From assembly GCA_032433765.1 (NCBI GenBank), contig JAVIAB010000073.1, forward strand, positions 70,755,959 to 70,819,958: a stretch of 64,000 bases of DNA, given 5' to 3'. The notes under the pieces are model-generated. The model was given only the letters and a program-made list of their open reading frames with translations. It did not search any database and was not told the DNA's origin. This DNA comes from Megaustenia siamemsis. Taxonomy: Eukaryota; Mollusca; Gastropoda; Stylommatophora; Ariophantidae. Both the position numbers and the translations under genes were made by a program. This document shows positions 61,401 to 63,571 of this stretch, piece after piece (position 1 is the first letter of the stretch; every line of letters starts with the position of its first letter).

Positions 61401-63571
61401 GTAGTTATCCTTTGTTCAATCACTCAAAAAGACTTCTGCATAAACTTGATAACCTCCTGTTTAATCACTTGAGAAAGCTTCTGCATAAAATAGATAATTA
61501 TCTTTTGTTTAATCACTTGAGAAAGCCTCTGCATAAAATGGGTAGTTATCTTTTGTTTAATCATTTGAGAAAGCCTCTGCATAAAATAGATAATTATCTT
61601 TTGTTTAATCACTTGAGAAAGCCTCTGCATAAAATGGGTAGTTATCTTTTGTTTAATCATTTGAGAAAGCCTCTGCATAAAATGGATAATTATCTTTTGT
61701 TTAATCATTTGAGAAAGCCTCTGCATAAAATGGATAATTATCTTTTGTTTAATCATTTGAGAAAGCCTCTGCATAAAATGGATAGTTATCTTTTGTTTAA
61801 TCATTTGAGAAAGCCTCTGCATAAAATGGATAATTATTTTTTGTTTAATCATTTGAGAAAGCCTCTGCATAAAATGAATAATTATCTTTTGTTTAATCAT
61901 TTGAGAAAGCCTCTGCATAAAATGGATAATTATCTTTTGTTTAATCATTTGAGAAAGCCTCTGCATAAAATGGATAGTTATCTTTTGTTTAATCATTTGA
62001 GAAAGCCTCTGCATAAAATGGATAGTTATCTTTTGTTTAATCATTTGAGAAAGCCTCTGCATAAAATGGATAGTTATCTTTTGTTTAATCATTTGAGAAA
62101 GCCTCTGCATATAATGGATAGTTATCTTTTGTTTAATCATTTAAGAAAGCCTCTGCATAAAATGGGTAGTTATCTTTTGTTTAATCATTTGAGAAAACCT
62201 CTGCATAAAATGGGTAGTTATCTTTTGTTTAATCATTTGAGAAAGCCTCTGCATAAAATGGATAATTATCTTTTGTTTAATCATTTGAGAAAGCCTCTGC
62301 ATAAAATGGATAGTTATCTTTTGTTTAATCATTTGTGAAAGCCTCTGCATAAAATGGATAGTTATCTTTTGTTTAATCATTTGAGAAAGCCTCTGCATAA
62401 AATGGGTAGTTATTTTTGGTTTAATCATTTGAGAAAGCCTCTGCATAAAATGGATAATTATCTTTTGTTTAATCATTTGAGAAAGCCTCTGCATAAAATG
62501 GATAGTTATCTTTTGTTTAATCATTTGAGAAAGCCTCTGCATAAAATGGATAGTTATCTTTTGTTTAATCATTTGAGAAAGCCTCTGCATAAAATGGATA
62601 GTTATCTTTTGTTTAATCATTTGAGAAAGCCTCTGCATAAAATGGATAATTATATTTTGTTTAATCATTTGAGAAAGCCTCTGCATAAAATGGATAGTTA
62701 TCTTTTGTTTAATCATTTGAGAAAGCCTCTGCATAAAATGGACAATTATCTTTTGTTTAATCATTTGAGAAAGCCTCTGCATAAAATGGGTAGTTATCTT
62801 TTGTTTAATCATTTAAGAAAGCCTCTGCATAAAATGGGTGGTTATCTTTTGTTTAATCATTTGAGAAGGCCTCTCTATGTACTTGAACAGCACCTGCACC
62901 TGAGAGAAATTCTCTGAATATTTTGACCAAACAAAATAGGTCAATGAAAAGTGCTCAATATAGATGCTAAACATGATAAGTTATATGTAAGGAAAGGAAT
63001 CATGGCTGTCATGTAGTGGATTATGGATGGGTGGTGAAAGAGGATGGAATAAGGATAAACTAACAAAGAATGGTGGAAGCAGAGGAGAAATATGTGGGCC
63101 AGACTTGTGGCACCTTGTAAAGGATGGGAATGAGCTATGAAACATTTGGGGGCTTTATATTTGTTCCACAAGGCATGTCAGTATCCAAGGAAAGACAATA
63201 GAAACAGGAGAAATATGCTAATTTCTTGTAACCTAGATTTGTGTTGTTTGCCAATGTTTATTTCTACTCTTGTTTTGTTTCTATGTGTAGAACTGTCAGA
63301 GGTCCTGTGGAACATGGTGTTACATATGGGTATAACTTTGGCTGGAAGATATGTTGGTGGTGTTGTCACATTCGTCATCTTCTTCTTTTGGGCAAACCTG
63401 ACTGTGGCCATCCTACTGTTGATGGAAGGGCTGAGTGCCTTTCTGCACACCCTTAGGCTTCACTGGGTGGAGTTCCAGTCCAAGTTCTATGATGGTGAGG
63501 GCTATGCATTTGAGCCGTTTACTTTCAAGCACATCCTTAACATGCAGTCTCTGGAAGAGGTCACCTCGTAA
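1338..63571 (+). CDS. ATP6V0A: V-type proton ATPase 116 kDa subunit a (V0 sector), 18 exons, 5' end outside the window
   Basis: Membrane subunit a of the V-ATPase. It forms the two proton half-channels against the c-ring and links the ring to the V1 stator in endomembranes or plasma membrane. Joined exons: 1338-1435, 3750-3876, 5340-5422, 8048-8141, 9059-9265, 14221-14371, 24354-24493, 24782-24921, 28703-28793, 29962-30080, 32290-32441, 34866-34945, 39348-39452, 44165-44224, 54217-54267, 56855-56956, 59225-59339, 63291-63571. The sum is 2196 nt, in frame, with stop TAA at 63569. Family landmarks include [75 protein letters not shown] and LRLHWVEFQ. Arginines R629 and R694 are 65 residues apart (64 in yeast Vph1, R735/R799). 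About 125 N-terminal residues are missing upstream, giving a usual family length near 855. The paralogue (a1-a4 or an invertebrate-specific form) cannot be settled from the window. Confidence 0.96.
1837..2085 (-). mobile_element. diverged SINE of the S1 superfamily (subfamily S1b)
   Basis: Minus strand. It keeps S1 body blocks (CCCAGGGAAAAAC, TGGTACCCATTTTTA, GGGTGATGTGGTC, ATGCCGCC) and a tRNA-like head at 2030-2085 with complements of the A and B boxes (aacctgaccaggaag, aaccactcagcc). The tail near 1837 differs from S1 (GGTTTCCTCCATGCC). Confidence 0.7.
2404..3644. mobile_element. LTR-like element or solo LTR bounded by TGTAGC...GCTACA
   Basis: The ends are a 6-bp inverted repeat, TGTAGC at 2404 and GCTACA ending at 3644, giving the 5'-TG...CA-3' form of LTRs. 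Flanks are TATA on both sides (2400-2403 and 3645-3648), a possible 4-bp target duplication. There is no coding capacity. It shares a diverged block with 16880-17110 (CTACTATGGGTGGCGACCAC at about 2975 versus CTACTGTGGATTATGACAAC). Orientation and class are unresolved. Confidence 0.5.
3750..3876 (+). CDS. ATP6V0A: subunit a exon 2 (codons 33-75)
   Basis: Acceptor tttttcag|a, donor act|gtaagt. It encodes [20 protein letters not shown] and the following [14 protein letters not shown], the conserved core of the N-terminal domain proximal lobe (human GFVxGVI...ERMLWRVCRGNVF). The exon lies about 105 bp downstream of the LTR-like element ending at 3644. Confidence 0.95.
4041..4564 (-). mobile_element. 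SINE S1 split by a truncated LINE
   Basis: Minus-strand S1 with the tail at 4061-4100 and the body and tRNA-like head at 4353-4564. The outer flanks are a 9-bp duplication catcatcta (4032-4040 and 4565-4573). The inner interruption is described separately. Confidence 0.85.
4101..4352 (-). mobile_element. 5'-truncated LINE-A 3' end inside SINE S1
   Basis: Flanked by a perfect 11-bp duplication aatatggtgtt (4090-4100 and 4353-4363) that belongs to the SINE. On the minus strand it encodes [20 protein letters not shown] and ends in CGAAAGTTCAATAGATAAATAG. It is homologous to 39668-39920. Confidence 0.88.
4890..5215 (+). mobile_element. tRNA-like SINE, second family (S2)
   Basis: The head has a B-box-like GGTTCAAATTC at about 4942-4952. 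The body has GAGATGTCTAGCCCACC and the landmark TTGCACTTTGCACGTGTTAAA then GAACCTTTGG. The same landmarks occur in order at 26693-27290. Boundaries are approximate. Confidence 0.55.
5340..5422 (+). CDS. ATP6V0A: subunit a exon 3 (codons 76-102 + 2 nt)
   Basis: Acceptor ctacag|gga, donor gg|gtaagt. It encodes [20 protein letters not shown] followed by KVKKVCEG, an almost exact match to the family block KSVFIIFFQGDQLKNRVKKICEG. Confidence 0.97.
5690..7780 (-). mobile_element. degenerate LINE-D (reverse transcriptase), interrupted by repeat X
   Basis: Minus strand. The open stretch at 6358-6600 carries a recognisable palm segment, [20 protein letters not shown] then [17 protein letters not shown], typical of non-LTR RTs with CVLAPTLFxIFF. 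The sequence continues after the X insertion at 7581-7780 with RT N-terminal-like sequence. It has many stops and frameshifts. The clade is not resolved. Confidence 0.7.
6792..7570 (-). repeat. repeat family X, copy 2, longest copy (779 bp)
   Basis: Inserted in LINE-D and flanked by a 10-bp duplication tagtggacct (6782-6791 and 7571-7580). It begins, on the minus strand, with CAAATCAAGTGTTGTGAGTG and ends with the common X 3' end GATACCGAGGCCTTCCATAA. This copy defines the minimum full length of the family. No convincing protein is encoded. Confidence 0.8.
8048..8141 (+). CDS. ATP6V0A: subunit a exon 4 (codons 103-134)
   Basis: Acceptor tgacag|a, donor act|gtaaat. It encodes [19 protein letters not shown] followed by [12 protein letters not shown], the family segment F-R-A-S-L-Y-P-C-P-E-T-x-x-E-R at the distal lobe of the N-terminal domain. 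Confidence 0.95.
8555..8690 (-). mobile_element. LINE-F 3' fragment
   Basis: Similar to the left end of the minus-strand LINE fragment at 46190-46320 (ATGCCTGCTGGCGTAGG, CATGTCTCTCCACAACTTTC, CTACTGTCAAGCCATTC versus the local GGTTGGCATAGGGCGATCATG, CTTCCACAATCTTC and GTTTGCCATGACACC). No coding potential is left. Confidence 0.5.
9059..9265 (+). CDS. ATP6V0A: subunit a exon 5 (codons 135-203)
   Basis: Acceptor atgaag|gtg, donor gag|gtaggt; phase 0 at both ends. It encodes [31 protein letters not shown] and [18 protein letters not shown], matching the second helix of the N-terminal coiled arm and the xAExWCPxxDLDxIQxAL block. A second AG twelve bases inside (after 9070) keeps frame but would remove V-L-A-Q, which the family conserves, so the first acceptor was chosen. 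Confidence 0.95.
9751..9963 (+). mobile_element. LINE-A 3' fragment inserted in LINE-B RNase H
   Basis: Plus strand; begins GAGACACTGAGAAGAACATT and ends CGACTCGAAAGGTCAATAGA then TAAC. It is homologous to the 3' end of LINE-A at 39668-40452. The LINE-B RNase H reading frame is continuous in sense on both sides (NGGAD | YIEYP), placing the insertion between its first and second catalytic motifs. Confidence 0.8.
10830..11822 (-). mobile_element. Penelope-like element fragment (degenerate), nested in LINE-B
   Basis: Minus strand. The open stretch at 11447-11815 contains [20 protein letters not shown] and [10 protein letters not shown], resembling the linker before the GIY-YIG domain of Penelope-like RTs (R-S-x-N-L-x-D-x-L-V-R-A ... 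F...GPF.I). 11275-11450 would hold the decayed GIY-YIG part. Near its 3' end lies CTGATGAAGGCTTTTGCCTA followed by AACGTAGC (about 10892-10920, minus strand), similar to the hammerhead-like motif known from these elements. The assignment is by motif memory only. Confidence 0.55.
12560..12830 (+). mobile_element. possible tRNA-derived SINE
   Basis: B-box-like GGGCTCAAATTCC at about 12608-12620 after a tRNA-like stretch (CTGCTGACCTGAAGG), then a body with CCAGCCTCTTTAAATGG and a GGAAAGGCAGCGAGG block. I found no second copy in the window and no target duplication, so this is tentative. Confidence 0.35.
12831..13510. other. intron 5 sequence without recognised content
   Basis: AT-rich, no exon-like or repeat-like structure that I can support. 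Confidence 0.6.
13515..13715 (+). mobile_element. LINE 3' terminal fragment with (GAA)n-type tail
   Basis: Plus strand. It encodes [19 protein letters not shown] then [16 protein letters not shown], the basic RGRPxxxW C-terminus common to RTE-like and related LINEs, and ends with AGAAGAAGAAGAAAAC. Short and dead. Confidence 0.6.
13716..14220. other. AT-rich end of intron 5
   Basis: Contains a loosely repeated motif TGAATGATTTAAA / GATTGGTTTAAAGAT (about 13915-14215), perhaps a very old tandem repeat. Nothing else is recognisable before the acceptor at 14220. Confidence 0.4.
14221..14371 (+). CDS. ATP6V0A: subunit a exon 6 (codons 204-253 + 1 nt)
   Basis: Acceptor tttacag|aaa, donor g|gtactg. 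It encodes [31 protein letters not shown] and [12 protein letters not shown], the hinge that leads from the cytoplasmic domain into the first membrane helix (family: PPTYxxTNKFTxGFQxIVDAYG). Confidence 0.97.
14811..16200. repeat. 69-bp minisatellite (about 17 regular units, then degenerate ones)
   Basis: Unit landmarks: ATTATGTGTGAGCAAGGAGA, TCGCTAACTGATTCAGC, TTTAGTTGGAAAGCTGAG, TATTTTTCATATTC. The period is exactly 69 bp (23 codons), so it stays open on the minus strand for hundreds of bases (14791-15168, 15192-15857). Two unit types alternate in blocks: GCTAACTG and GCTGACGG. Units after 15960 are diverged. Not a gene. Confidence 0.95.
17150..17346. repeat. about 95-bp tandem repeat, left of LINE-C
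   Basis: Two units share AATGTCACTTTCAGGCTTAT, GCTACGCCTGCTAATTGTGA, GAACACCCA and CACAGAACTGCAATT. The same repeat continues at 21247-21430, so LINE-C was inserted inside it. Confidence 0.85.
17347..21246 (-). mobile_element. LINE-C, near full-length non-LTR retrotransposon (EN-RT-RNase H), 3.9 kb, inactive
   Basis: Flanked by cctaata (17340-17346 and 21247-21253). On the minus strand from right to left: AP-type endonuclease ([12 protein letters not shown] at about 20390; [10 protein letters not shown] at about 20200), RT fingers ([12 protein letters not shown] at about 19520; LPLPKPNKD), RT palm ([19 protein letters not shown] at about 18980), thumb ([33 protein letters not shown]) in a 280-codon frame at 17968-18810, and RNase H ([35 protein letters not shown]) at 17446-17995. 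The order EN-RT-RNH fits I/Ingi-type LINEs. Frameshifts separate the blocks, and the RNase H residue that is D in the 43-kb copy (ERADRLA) is N here (KRANRLA). Confidence 0.92.
21247..21430. repeat. about 95-bp tandem repeat, right of LINE-C
   Basis: Continuation of the repeat at 17150-17346 (TAATGTCACTTTATGGCTTA, CACAGAACTGCAATTACTAA). Confidence 0.8.
21431..22131. other. non-coding right part of the composite insertion
   Basis: Pyrimidine-rich, no open frame. It contains TGACTAAATAAAGGCAC at about 22085, a possible plus-strand poly(A) signal 40 bp before the predicted right end. Confidence 0.4.
22880..23244 (+). repeat. repeat family X, copy 3, 5'-truncated
   Basis: Flanked by a perfect 12-bp duplication acaaaggctcca (22868-22879 and 23245-23256). 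It starts inside the family at GACTTCTGGTATATGGTGGA and runs to the common 3' end GATACCGGGTCCTTCCATAA then CCAAATA. Confidence 0.9.
23423..24316. repeat. 30-bp minisatellite, about 30 units, ends 37 bp before exon 7
   Basis: Unit CCTGACATTATTTTATTGTT then TGTTGTTGAG. Three units have the 27-bp or 29-bp form; three-base-unit length keeps frames open on both strands. Variants (GTTTCTGAG, GTTTCTTAG with GACGTT) are clustered at the right end, which suggests local duplication of sub-blocks. Confidence 0.97.
24354..24493 (+). CDS. ATP6V0A: subunit a exon 7 (codons 254-300), first membrane helices
   Basis: Acceptor cttttag|ct, donor gag|gttagg. It encodes [20 protein letters not shown], then [17 protein letters not shown], the first two membrane helices with the family signature [15 protein letters not shown]. 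Only 37 bp separate the exon from the end of a 30-bp minisatellite, so the whole 3' splice signal lies in that short stretch. Confidence 0.97.
24782..24921 (+). CDS. ATP6V0A: subunit a exon 8 (codons 301-346 + 2 nt)
   Basis: Acceptor ttacag|att, donor ac|gtatgt (preferred over gtaacg seven bases earlier because it is the better consensus and gives the right phase for exon 9). It encodes [19 protein letters not shown] then [18 protein letters not shown], membrane helix 3 and the start of the lumenal loop. The intron before it is only 288 bp, the shortest in the window. Confidence 0.96.
25022..25142 (-). mobile_element. SINE S1b fragment
   Basis: Minus-strand tail and body: GGTTCCCCTCCATGACTTGC, ATATTTTTCTATGACCAC, GTGGTCGGTATCATG. 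Same subfamily as 30765-31268. Confidence 0.65.
25815..26345. mobile_element. repeat Y nested in LINE-E
   Basis: Flanked by a 7-bp duplication aaaccaa (25808-25814 and 26346-26352). LINE-E RT sequence is contiguous across the gap. Y itself is non-coding, of unknown class, and carries a SINE at 26074-26236. Confidence 0.65.
26074..26236 (+). mobile_element. SINE S1, 5'-truncated, nested in repeat Y
   Basis: Body begins TTTAATGGGTACCAGA and ends TTGGCGTGACGGGGGTACTT. Flanks share ttactgcaaac (about 26063-26073 and 26237-26247). The tRNA-like head is missing. Confidence 0.85.
26818..27125. repeat. 31-bp minisatellite, about 10 units, inside SINE S2
   Basis: Unit GGGTAGTAAGATCCAATGTC then TAGACTTCTGT. 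Nearly identical units (one CGATGTC, one AATGTTT variant), so the expansion is recent. Confidence 0.97.
27190..27289. repeat. 25-bp tandem repeat, 4 units
   Basis: Unit ATCAAAGAGAGTAAGTCAAA then AAATG at the 3' end of SINE S2. Confidence 0.95.
27290..28065. other. intron 8 sequence without recognised content
   Basis: AT-rich, no open frame or repeat that I can support. Confidence 0.6.
28066..28530. repeat. 36-bp minisatellite, about 13 units
   Basis: Unit CTTGATGTTGTTCTTACCCC then TACATCATGAAACAGT. The period is a multiple of three, so open frames exist on both strands; they are not genes. It ends 172 bp before exon 9. Confidence 0.97.
28703..28793 (+). CDS. ATP6V0A: subunit a exon 9, lumenal loop (codons 347-377)
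   Basis: Acceptor catacag|t, donor cct|gtaagc. It encodes a variable lumenal loop ending in YLVGVDP, equivalent to PFGIDP in human. One N-glycosylation sequon is visible, N-K-T at codon 367; the human a-subunits also carry sequons in this loop. Confidence 0.93.
28794..29961. other. intron 9, with a degenerate GTTGTCAGATTGT repeat at about 28990-29335
   Basis: Imperfect reiterations of AAGTTGTCAGATTGT, AAGTTGGCAGGCTGT and TTGTCATGATTTGTTAA. The rest is AT-rich and featureless. Confidence 0.6.
29962..30080 (+). CDS. ATP6V0A: subunit a exon 10 (codons 378-416 + 2 nt)
   Basis: Acceptor tttcaag|att, donor at|gtaagt. It encodes [20 protein letters not shown] then [19 protein letters not shown], the family block [26 protein letters not shown] (membrane helix 4). 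Confidence 0.97.
30195..30470 (+). mobile_element. SINE-like element S3, copy 1, with a LINE-A-type 3' end
   Basis: Starts TGTGTTACCGGGGCCTCATT and ends GTGCCGTCTTCGGCTCGAAA then GGACAATAGATAGATA. It is closely similar along its full length to 35083-35352; both begin at the same base, so this is probably the true 5' end. No tRNA-like promoter is visible. Confidence 0.8.
30476..30712 (+). repeat. repeat family X, copy 4, 5'-truncated
   Basis: Starts within the family at TTTACGATGAATGATGATAT and ends with GCAGTGATACCGGCGTCTTC then CATAAC. Confidence 0.85.
30765..31268 (-). mobile_element. SINE S1b split by a small inverted-repeat element
   Basis: The tail and body are at 30765-30903 (GGTGATGTGGTCGGTATCAT). 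The remaining body and tRNA-like head are at 31130-31268 (TGGTGCCCATTTTTAGAGGC; head complement TTGGATCGAATCCAGACCC ... CTAACCAACCACCGAGG). Confidence 0.75.
30904..31128. mobile_element. possible MITE, about 225 bp, with 14-bp terminal inverted repeats
   Basis: Left end ATGTCCTAGTTTAG after TA; right end CTAAACTAGGTCAT before TA. The ends are inverted repeats with one mismatch and TA on both sides, as in Tc1/mariner-type insertions. It is non-coding and AT-rich. It splits a SINE whose two halves are otherwise colinear. Confidence 0.6.
31269..32289. other. end of intron 10, nothing recognised
   Basis: AT-rich single-copy-looking sequence, without open frames or known repeats in my reading. 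Confidence 0.55.
32290..32441 (+). CDS. ATP6V0A: subunit a exon 11 (codons 417-467 + 1 nt)
   Basis: Acceptor cacag|c, donor c|gtaagt. It encodes the membrane segment [20 protein letters not shown] followed by [19 protein letters not shown], matching human FIPEIIFMTSLFGYLVxLIFYKW...APSLLIHFINMFLF. Confidence 0.97.
32442..33690. other. first part of intron 11, nothing recognised
   Basis: AT-rich sequence without a feature that I can support. Confidence 0.55.
33702..34740. repeat. 25/26-bp minisatellite, about 41 units, each with an AGATATCT palindrome
   Basis: Unit GCCAGATATCTGTATTTTTA then TTATT. It is read through in all three plus-strand frames, because the unit length is not a multiple of three and the unit has no stop in any frame. 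Units are almost identical; a few have one extra T or a short deletion (for example 33891-33902). Confidence 0.98.
34866..34945 (+). CDS. ATP6V0A: subunit a exon 12 (codons 468-494)
   Basis: Acceptor catacag|at, donor caa|gtgagt. It encodes [20 protein letters not shown] then NEIYNGQ, the end of a membrane helix and a variable lumenal turn (human HFINMFLF...MLYSGQ). The upstream intron ends 125 bp after a 25-bp minisatellite. Confidence 0.95.
35083..35352 (+). mobile_element. SINE-like element S3, copy 2
   Basis: Same start (GTGTGTTACCGGGGCCTCAT) and end (GTCTTCGGCTCAAAAGGACA then ATAGATAGATAG) as 30195-30470. Lies 137 bp after exon 12. Confidence 0.8.
35490..36712. repeat. 45-bp minisatellite, about 27 units
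   Basis: Unit TTTCCTTCATTTCCATATGT, TAGGAGCAATCTTTACACA, AAAATG. The 45-bp period (15 codons) produces long plus-strand open frames (35451-36710 and 35554-36642). Unit variants (AGCAGT, AACAAT, AGTAAT; CATATGTTAGG, CACATATTGGG) recur in higher-order blocks. Not a gene. Confidence 0.97.
36845..38655. repeat. 54-bp minisatellite (51- to 54-bp units), about 34 units
   Basis: Unit GAAGTCATGTGAAATGGTGG, CCTTCCATTGACTTCTTCAT, CTCTGGGAACTAGA. A multi-unit block (from about 36900 and again from about 37440 and 37980) is repeated, so higher-order duplication is likely. The minus-strand 18-residue open repeats (37412-37705, 37947-38183) are artefacts of the period. Confidence 0.97.
38656..39347. other. 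end of intron 12, nothing recognised
   Basis: AT-rich, no supported feature. Confidence 0.55.
39348..39452 (+). CDS. ATP6V0A: subunit a exon 13 (codons 495-529)
   Basis: Acceptor ttcacag|cca, donor aag|gtaaat; phase 0 at both ends. It encodes a membrane helix ([20 protein letters not shown]) followed by a basic cytoplasmic end [10 protein letters not shown], the counterpart of human LLFKPLVLRRQYLRRKH. Confidence 0.95.
39668..40452 (-). mobile_element. LINE-A, 5'-truncated (785 bp) with an intact 200-codon C-terminal frame
   Basis: Flanked by an 8-bp duplication tcaataat (39660-39667 and 40453-40460). The minus-strand frame at 39769-40371 has [72 protein letters not shown] and [15 protein letters not shown], the RT thumb and C-terminus of RTE/Jockey-like LINEs. 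The 3' end is GGCTACGGCTCGAAAGGTCA then ATAGATAGATA. Other copies are at 4101-4352, 9751-9963 and, diverged, 54300-54735. Confidence 0.9.
40691..42805 (+). mobile_element. complete IS630-Tc1-mariner superfamily transposon (2115 bp)
   Basis: Terminal inverted repeats of about 35 bp start TAGTCCGTTTCATAACTCGT (40691) and, on the opposite strand, TAGTTCGTTTCAAATCATGT (from 42805), both followed by GCCCAACTT. TA on both outer sides (40689-40690, 42806-42807) is the expected target duplication. It carries one transposase gene with a single frameshift. It sits in intron 13, in the gene's orientation. Confidence 0.92.
41076..42354 (+). pseudogene. mariner-superfamily transposase, one frameshift, D-D(83)E-type spacing
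   Basis: DDE transposase that would cut and paste its own element. Start chosen at the ATG 41076 ([11 protein letters not shown]); the open frame extends upstream to 40956 without family support. Helix-turn-helix region at 41100-41480 ([31 protein letters not shown]). Catalytic motifs: first D in [14 protein letters not shown] (about 41574-41615), second D in [11 protein letters not shown] (about 41857-41890), E in [20 protein letters not shown] (about 42090-42150). 83 residues lie between the second D and the E, against 34-39 in most Tc1/mariner groups. The frame shifts once near 41700-41730, between the blocks ending LIIAHA and starting AELIFLSKS. It is otherwise open to the stop at 42352, so it is a young copy. 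Confidence 0.88.
42808..43588. other. intron 13 between transposon and LINE fragment
   Basis: Contains two copies of a short segment, CACTGATTGAACAATTTGAC then CTGCTTACTGTAACAC, at about 43326 and 43396. Nothing else is recognised. Confidence 0.5.
43601..44125 (+). mobile_element. LINE-C, 5'-truncated copy with an open RNase H frame
   Basis: Flanked by a perfect 12-bp duplication taatgtcatcat (43589-43600 and 44126-44137). Open to 44120: [40 protein letters not shown] then RLASCAVV carries the RNase H motifs (second D in LSDSMS, H in PGHAG, last D in ERAD), followed by a C-terminal tail ending [17 protein letters not shown]. It is about 90% similar by eye to 17347-17860. The 3' end is (AATAACTC)n-like. 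Confidence 0.93.
44165..44224 (+). CDS. ATP6V0A: subunit a exon 14, linker (codons 530-549)
   Basis: Acceptor ccgtcag|aaa, donor aat|gtaagt; 60 nt, phase 0 at both ends. It encodes [20 protein letters not shown], part of the cytoplasmic linker between membrane helices. This linker is variable in the family, so the call rests on splice sites, frame and position. A 5'-truncated LINE ends 40 bp upstream at 44125 (see findings). Confidence 0.85.
44225..45578. other. first part of intron 14, nothing recognised
   Basis: AT-rich with short homopolymers; no open frame or repeat supported. Confidence 0.55.
45579..45828 (-). mobile_element. SINE S1, full length
   Basis: Minus strand. Tail CCCCCGTCACGCCAAGTGGC at the left, body, and tRNA-like head at 45745-45825 (complements of the B box, GGGATCGAACCC, and the A box, CTAACCACTGAG). 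Confidence 0.88.
46185..46925 (-). mobile_element. LINE-F remnant (RT C-terminal part)
   Basis: On the minus strand, residues such as [22 protein letters not shown] and SNENILK are readable in shifting frames (46440-46620). This is the thumb/C-terminus of an old non-LTR retrotransposon. Heavily decayed. Confidence 0.7.
46926..50404. other. middle of intron 14, mostly unrecognised
   Basis: AT-rich. 49549-49603 holds about three copies of a 20-bp motif ACACCTATAGCTCCAGACGT. 48430-48475 has a CTCCCTCGACACCCAAATGG segment that reappears inverted near 57330 (TTTGGGTGTCGGTGGAGAC), probably an uncharacterised repeat. Confidence 0.5.
50405..51440 (-). mobile_element. old LINE remnant (RT)
   Basis: Minus-strand sequence with typical LINE RT wording when read in shifting frames: the part at 51290-51380 corresponds to the segment coding for FIDxxKAFD, and 50580-50830 to the C-terminal region after the thumb. 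Similar in layout to 46185-46925. Very decayed. Confidence 0.55.
51441..54216. other. end of intron 14, nothing recognised
   Basis: Very AT-rich (especially 53540-54000), no repeats or open frames that I can support. Confidence 0.55.
54217..54267 (+). CDS. ATP6V0A: subunit a exon 15, linker (codons 550-566)
   Basis: Acceptor ttccag|caa, donor aag|gtatgc; 51 nt, phase 0 at both ends. It encodes [17 protein letters not shown], polar and disordered-looking. Because it is short, symmetric and isolated between a 10-kb and a 2.6-kb intron, it could be a cassette exon. No transcript evidence is available here. Confidence 0.75.
54300..54735 (-). mobile_element. diverged LINE-A 3' end
   Basis: Minus strand. 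[14 protein letters not shown] and GRPRKI-like stretches are readable in broken frames. The 3' end GTGCCATCTTTGGCCTGAAA then GGATAGATAG closely resembles the S3 SINE 3' end. Lies 33 bp after exon 15. Confidence 0.65.
54736..55125 (+). mobile_element. LINE-F type 3' end fragment
   Basis: Plus strand. [26 protein letters not shown], then [20 protein letters not shown] and [19 protein letters not shown] (54790-55098), a classic LINE RT C-terminus, with one frameshift near 54820. It ends in a GATGATGAATA tail. Confidence 0.85.
55126..56854. other. rest of intron 15, nothing recognised
   Basis: No supported open frames or repeats. Splice acceptor at 56851-56854. Confidence 0.55.
56855..56956 (+). 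CDS. ATP6V0A: subunit a exon 16, Gly/His-rich linker (codons 567-600)
   Basis: Acceptor atccag|gag, donor atg|gtatgt; 102 nt, phase 0 at both ends. It encodes [20 protein letters not shown], then a GGGGGG run and HGHGEM. The acidic/His-rich run sits where human a-subunits have ...EEFDFGDTMVHQ, just before the conserved H-x-x-I-E-T-I-E-x-CLG helix. Confidence 0.85.
56957..57765. other. first part of intron 16
   Basis: Contains a 16-C homopolymer at 57284-57299 directly joined to GGCGCGCC, and a short CACCGACACCC-type segment shared with 48430-48475. No genes. Confidence 0.5.
57766..58080 (+). mobile_element. LINE-E fragment (region before and into RT)
   Basis: Plus strand. [53 protein letters not shown] and [18 protein letters not shown] are homologous to 25250-25465. 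It breaks off at the APGxD position at 58080, where an unrelated sequence begins. Confidence 0.85.
58081..59165. mobile_element. unclassified insertion after LINE-E, possibly LTR-like
   Basis: Begins GTGTTGGTGTAAATAAGG exactly where LINE-E RT stops. GC content is higher than the flanks. It contains TGCCAATAAAGTCATGATG at about 58730 (plus-strand poly(A)-like signal) and an 85-codon open frame at 58064-58321 without recognisable similarity. It is similar in style to the elements at 2404-3644 and 14586-22131, but I could not align terminal repeats. Confidence 0.35.
59225..59339 (+). CDS. ATP6V0A: subunit a exon 17, proton-path helix 7 (codons 601-638 + 1 nt)
   Basis: Acceptor ttgcag|gag, donor c|gtaagt. 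It encodes [20 protein letters not shown] then [19 protein letters not shown]629 matches the essential arginine of yeast Vph1 (R735) and H637 matches H743. This is the best conserved part of the protein. Confidence 0.98.
59340..59939. other. start of intron 17, nothing recognised
   Basis: No open frames or repeats supported. Confidence 0.55.
59940..60006 (-). mobile_element. SINE S1 head fragment
   Basis: Minus-strand tRNA-like head only: CTTTGTAGTCCAGTTCACTA then ACCACTGAGC, as in S1. Confidence 0.75.
60170..60478 (-). mobile_element. tRNA-derived SINE, another family (S4)
   Basis: Minus strand. The tRNA-like head at 60405-60478 reads GGCCTCGGTAGCCTAGTTGG ... GTTTGATTCCCGC (A-box- and B-box-like). 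The body has TGGGTACCAGAGTACTCTGG, shared in part with S1. It contains a strong hairpin at 60225-60256. Confidence 0.75.
60950..61335 (+). mobile_element. possible Penelope-like 3' region
   Basis: No protein is readable. The end carries CAGCTGAAGGCCTCTTGGCC then GAAACGTTGAC (61248-61279), a CUGA...stem...GAAAC arrangement like the hammerhead-like motif of Penelope-like elements. Weak call, based on that motif and the pyrimidine-rich context. Confidence 0.35.
61396..62875. repeat. 48-bp minisatellite, about 31 units
   Basis: Unit AGTTATCTTTTGTTTAATCA, TTTGAGAAAGCCTCTGCATA, AAATGGAT. The 48-bp period (16 codons) gives long open frames on both strands (61388-62338, 62354-62917; minus 61424-62140, 62141-62812). 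Variant positions are GATAATT, GATAGTT and GGTAGTT. It ends 416 bp before the last exon. Not a gene. Confidence 0.98.
62876..63290. other. end of intron 17, nothing recognised
   Basis: Single-copy-looking sequence with a polypyrimidine-containing acceptor ending at 63290. Confidence 0.55.
63291..63571 (+). CDS. ATP6V0A: subunit a last exon (codons 639-731 and stop)
   Basis: Acceptor tgtgtag|aa. It encodes [13 protein letters not shown], a Phe-rich membrane helix ([20 protein letters not shown]) and [20 protein letters not shown] with E684 and R694, then [18 protein letters not shown] and stop TAA at 63569-63571. The C-terminus, 32 residues past the LHWVE motif, has the usual family length. 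Confidence 0.98.

Noticed and set aside
61388..62917. Large repetitive frames on both strands ([20 protein letters not shown])
   Set aside because: Explained by the 48-bp array with a period of 16 codons; both strands are open at once.
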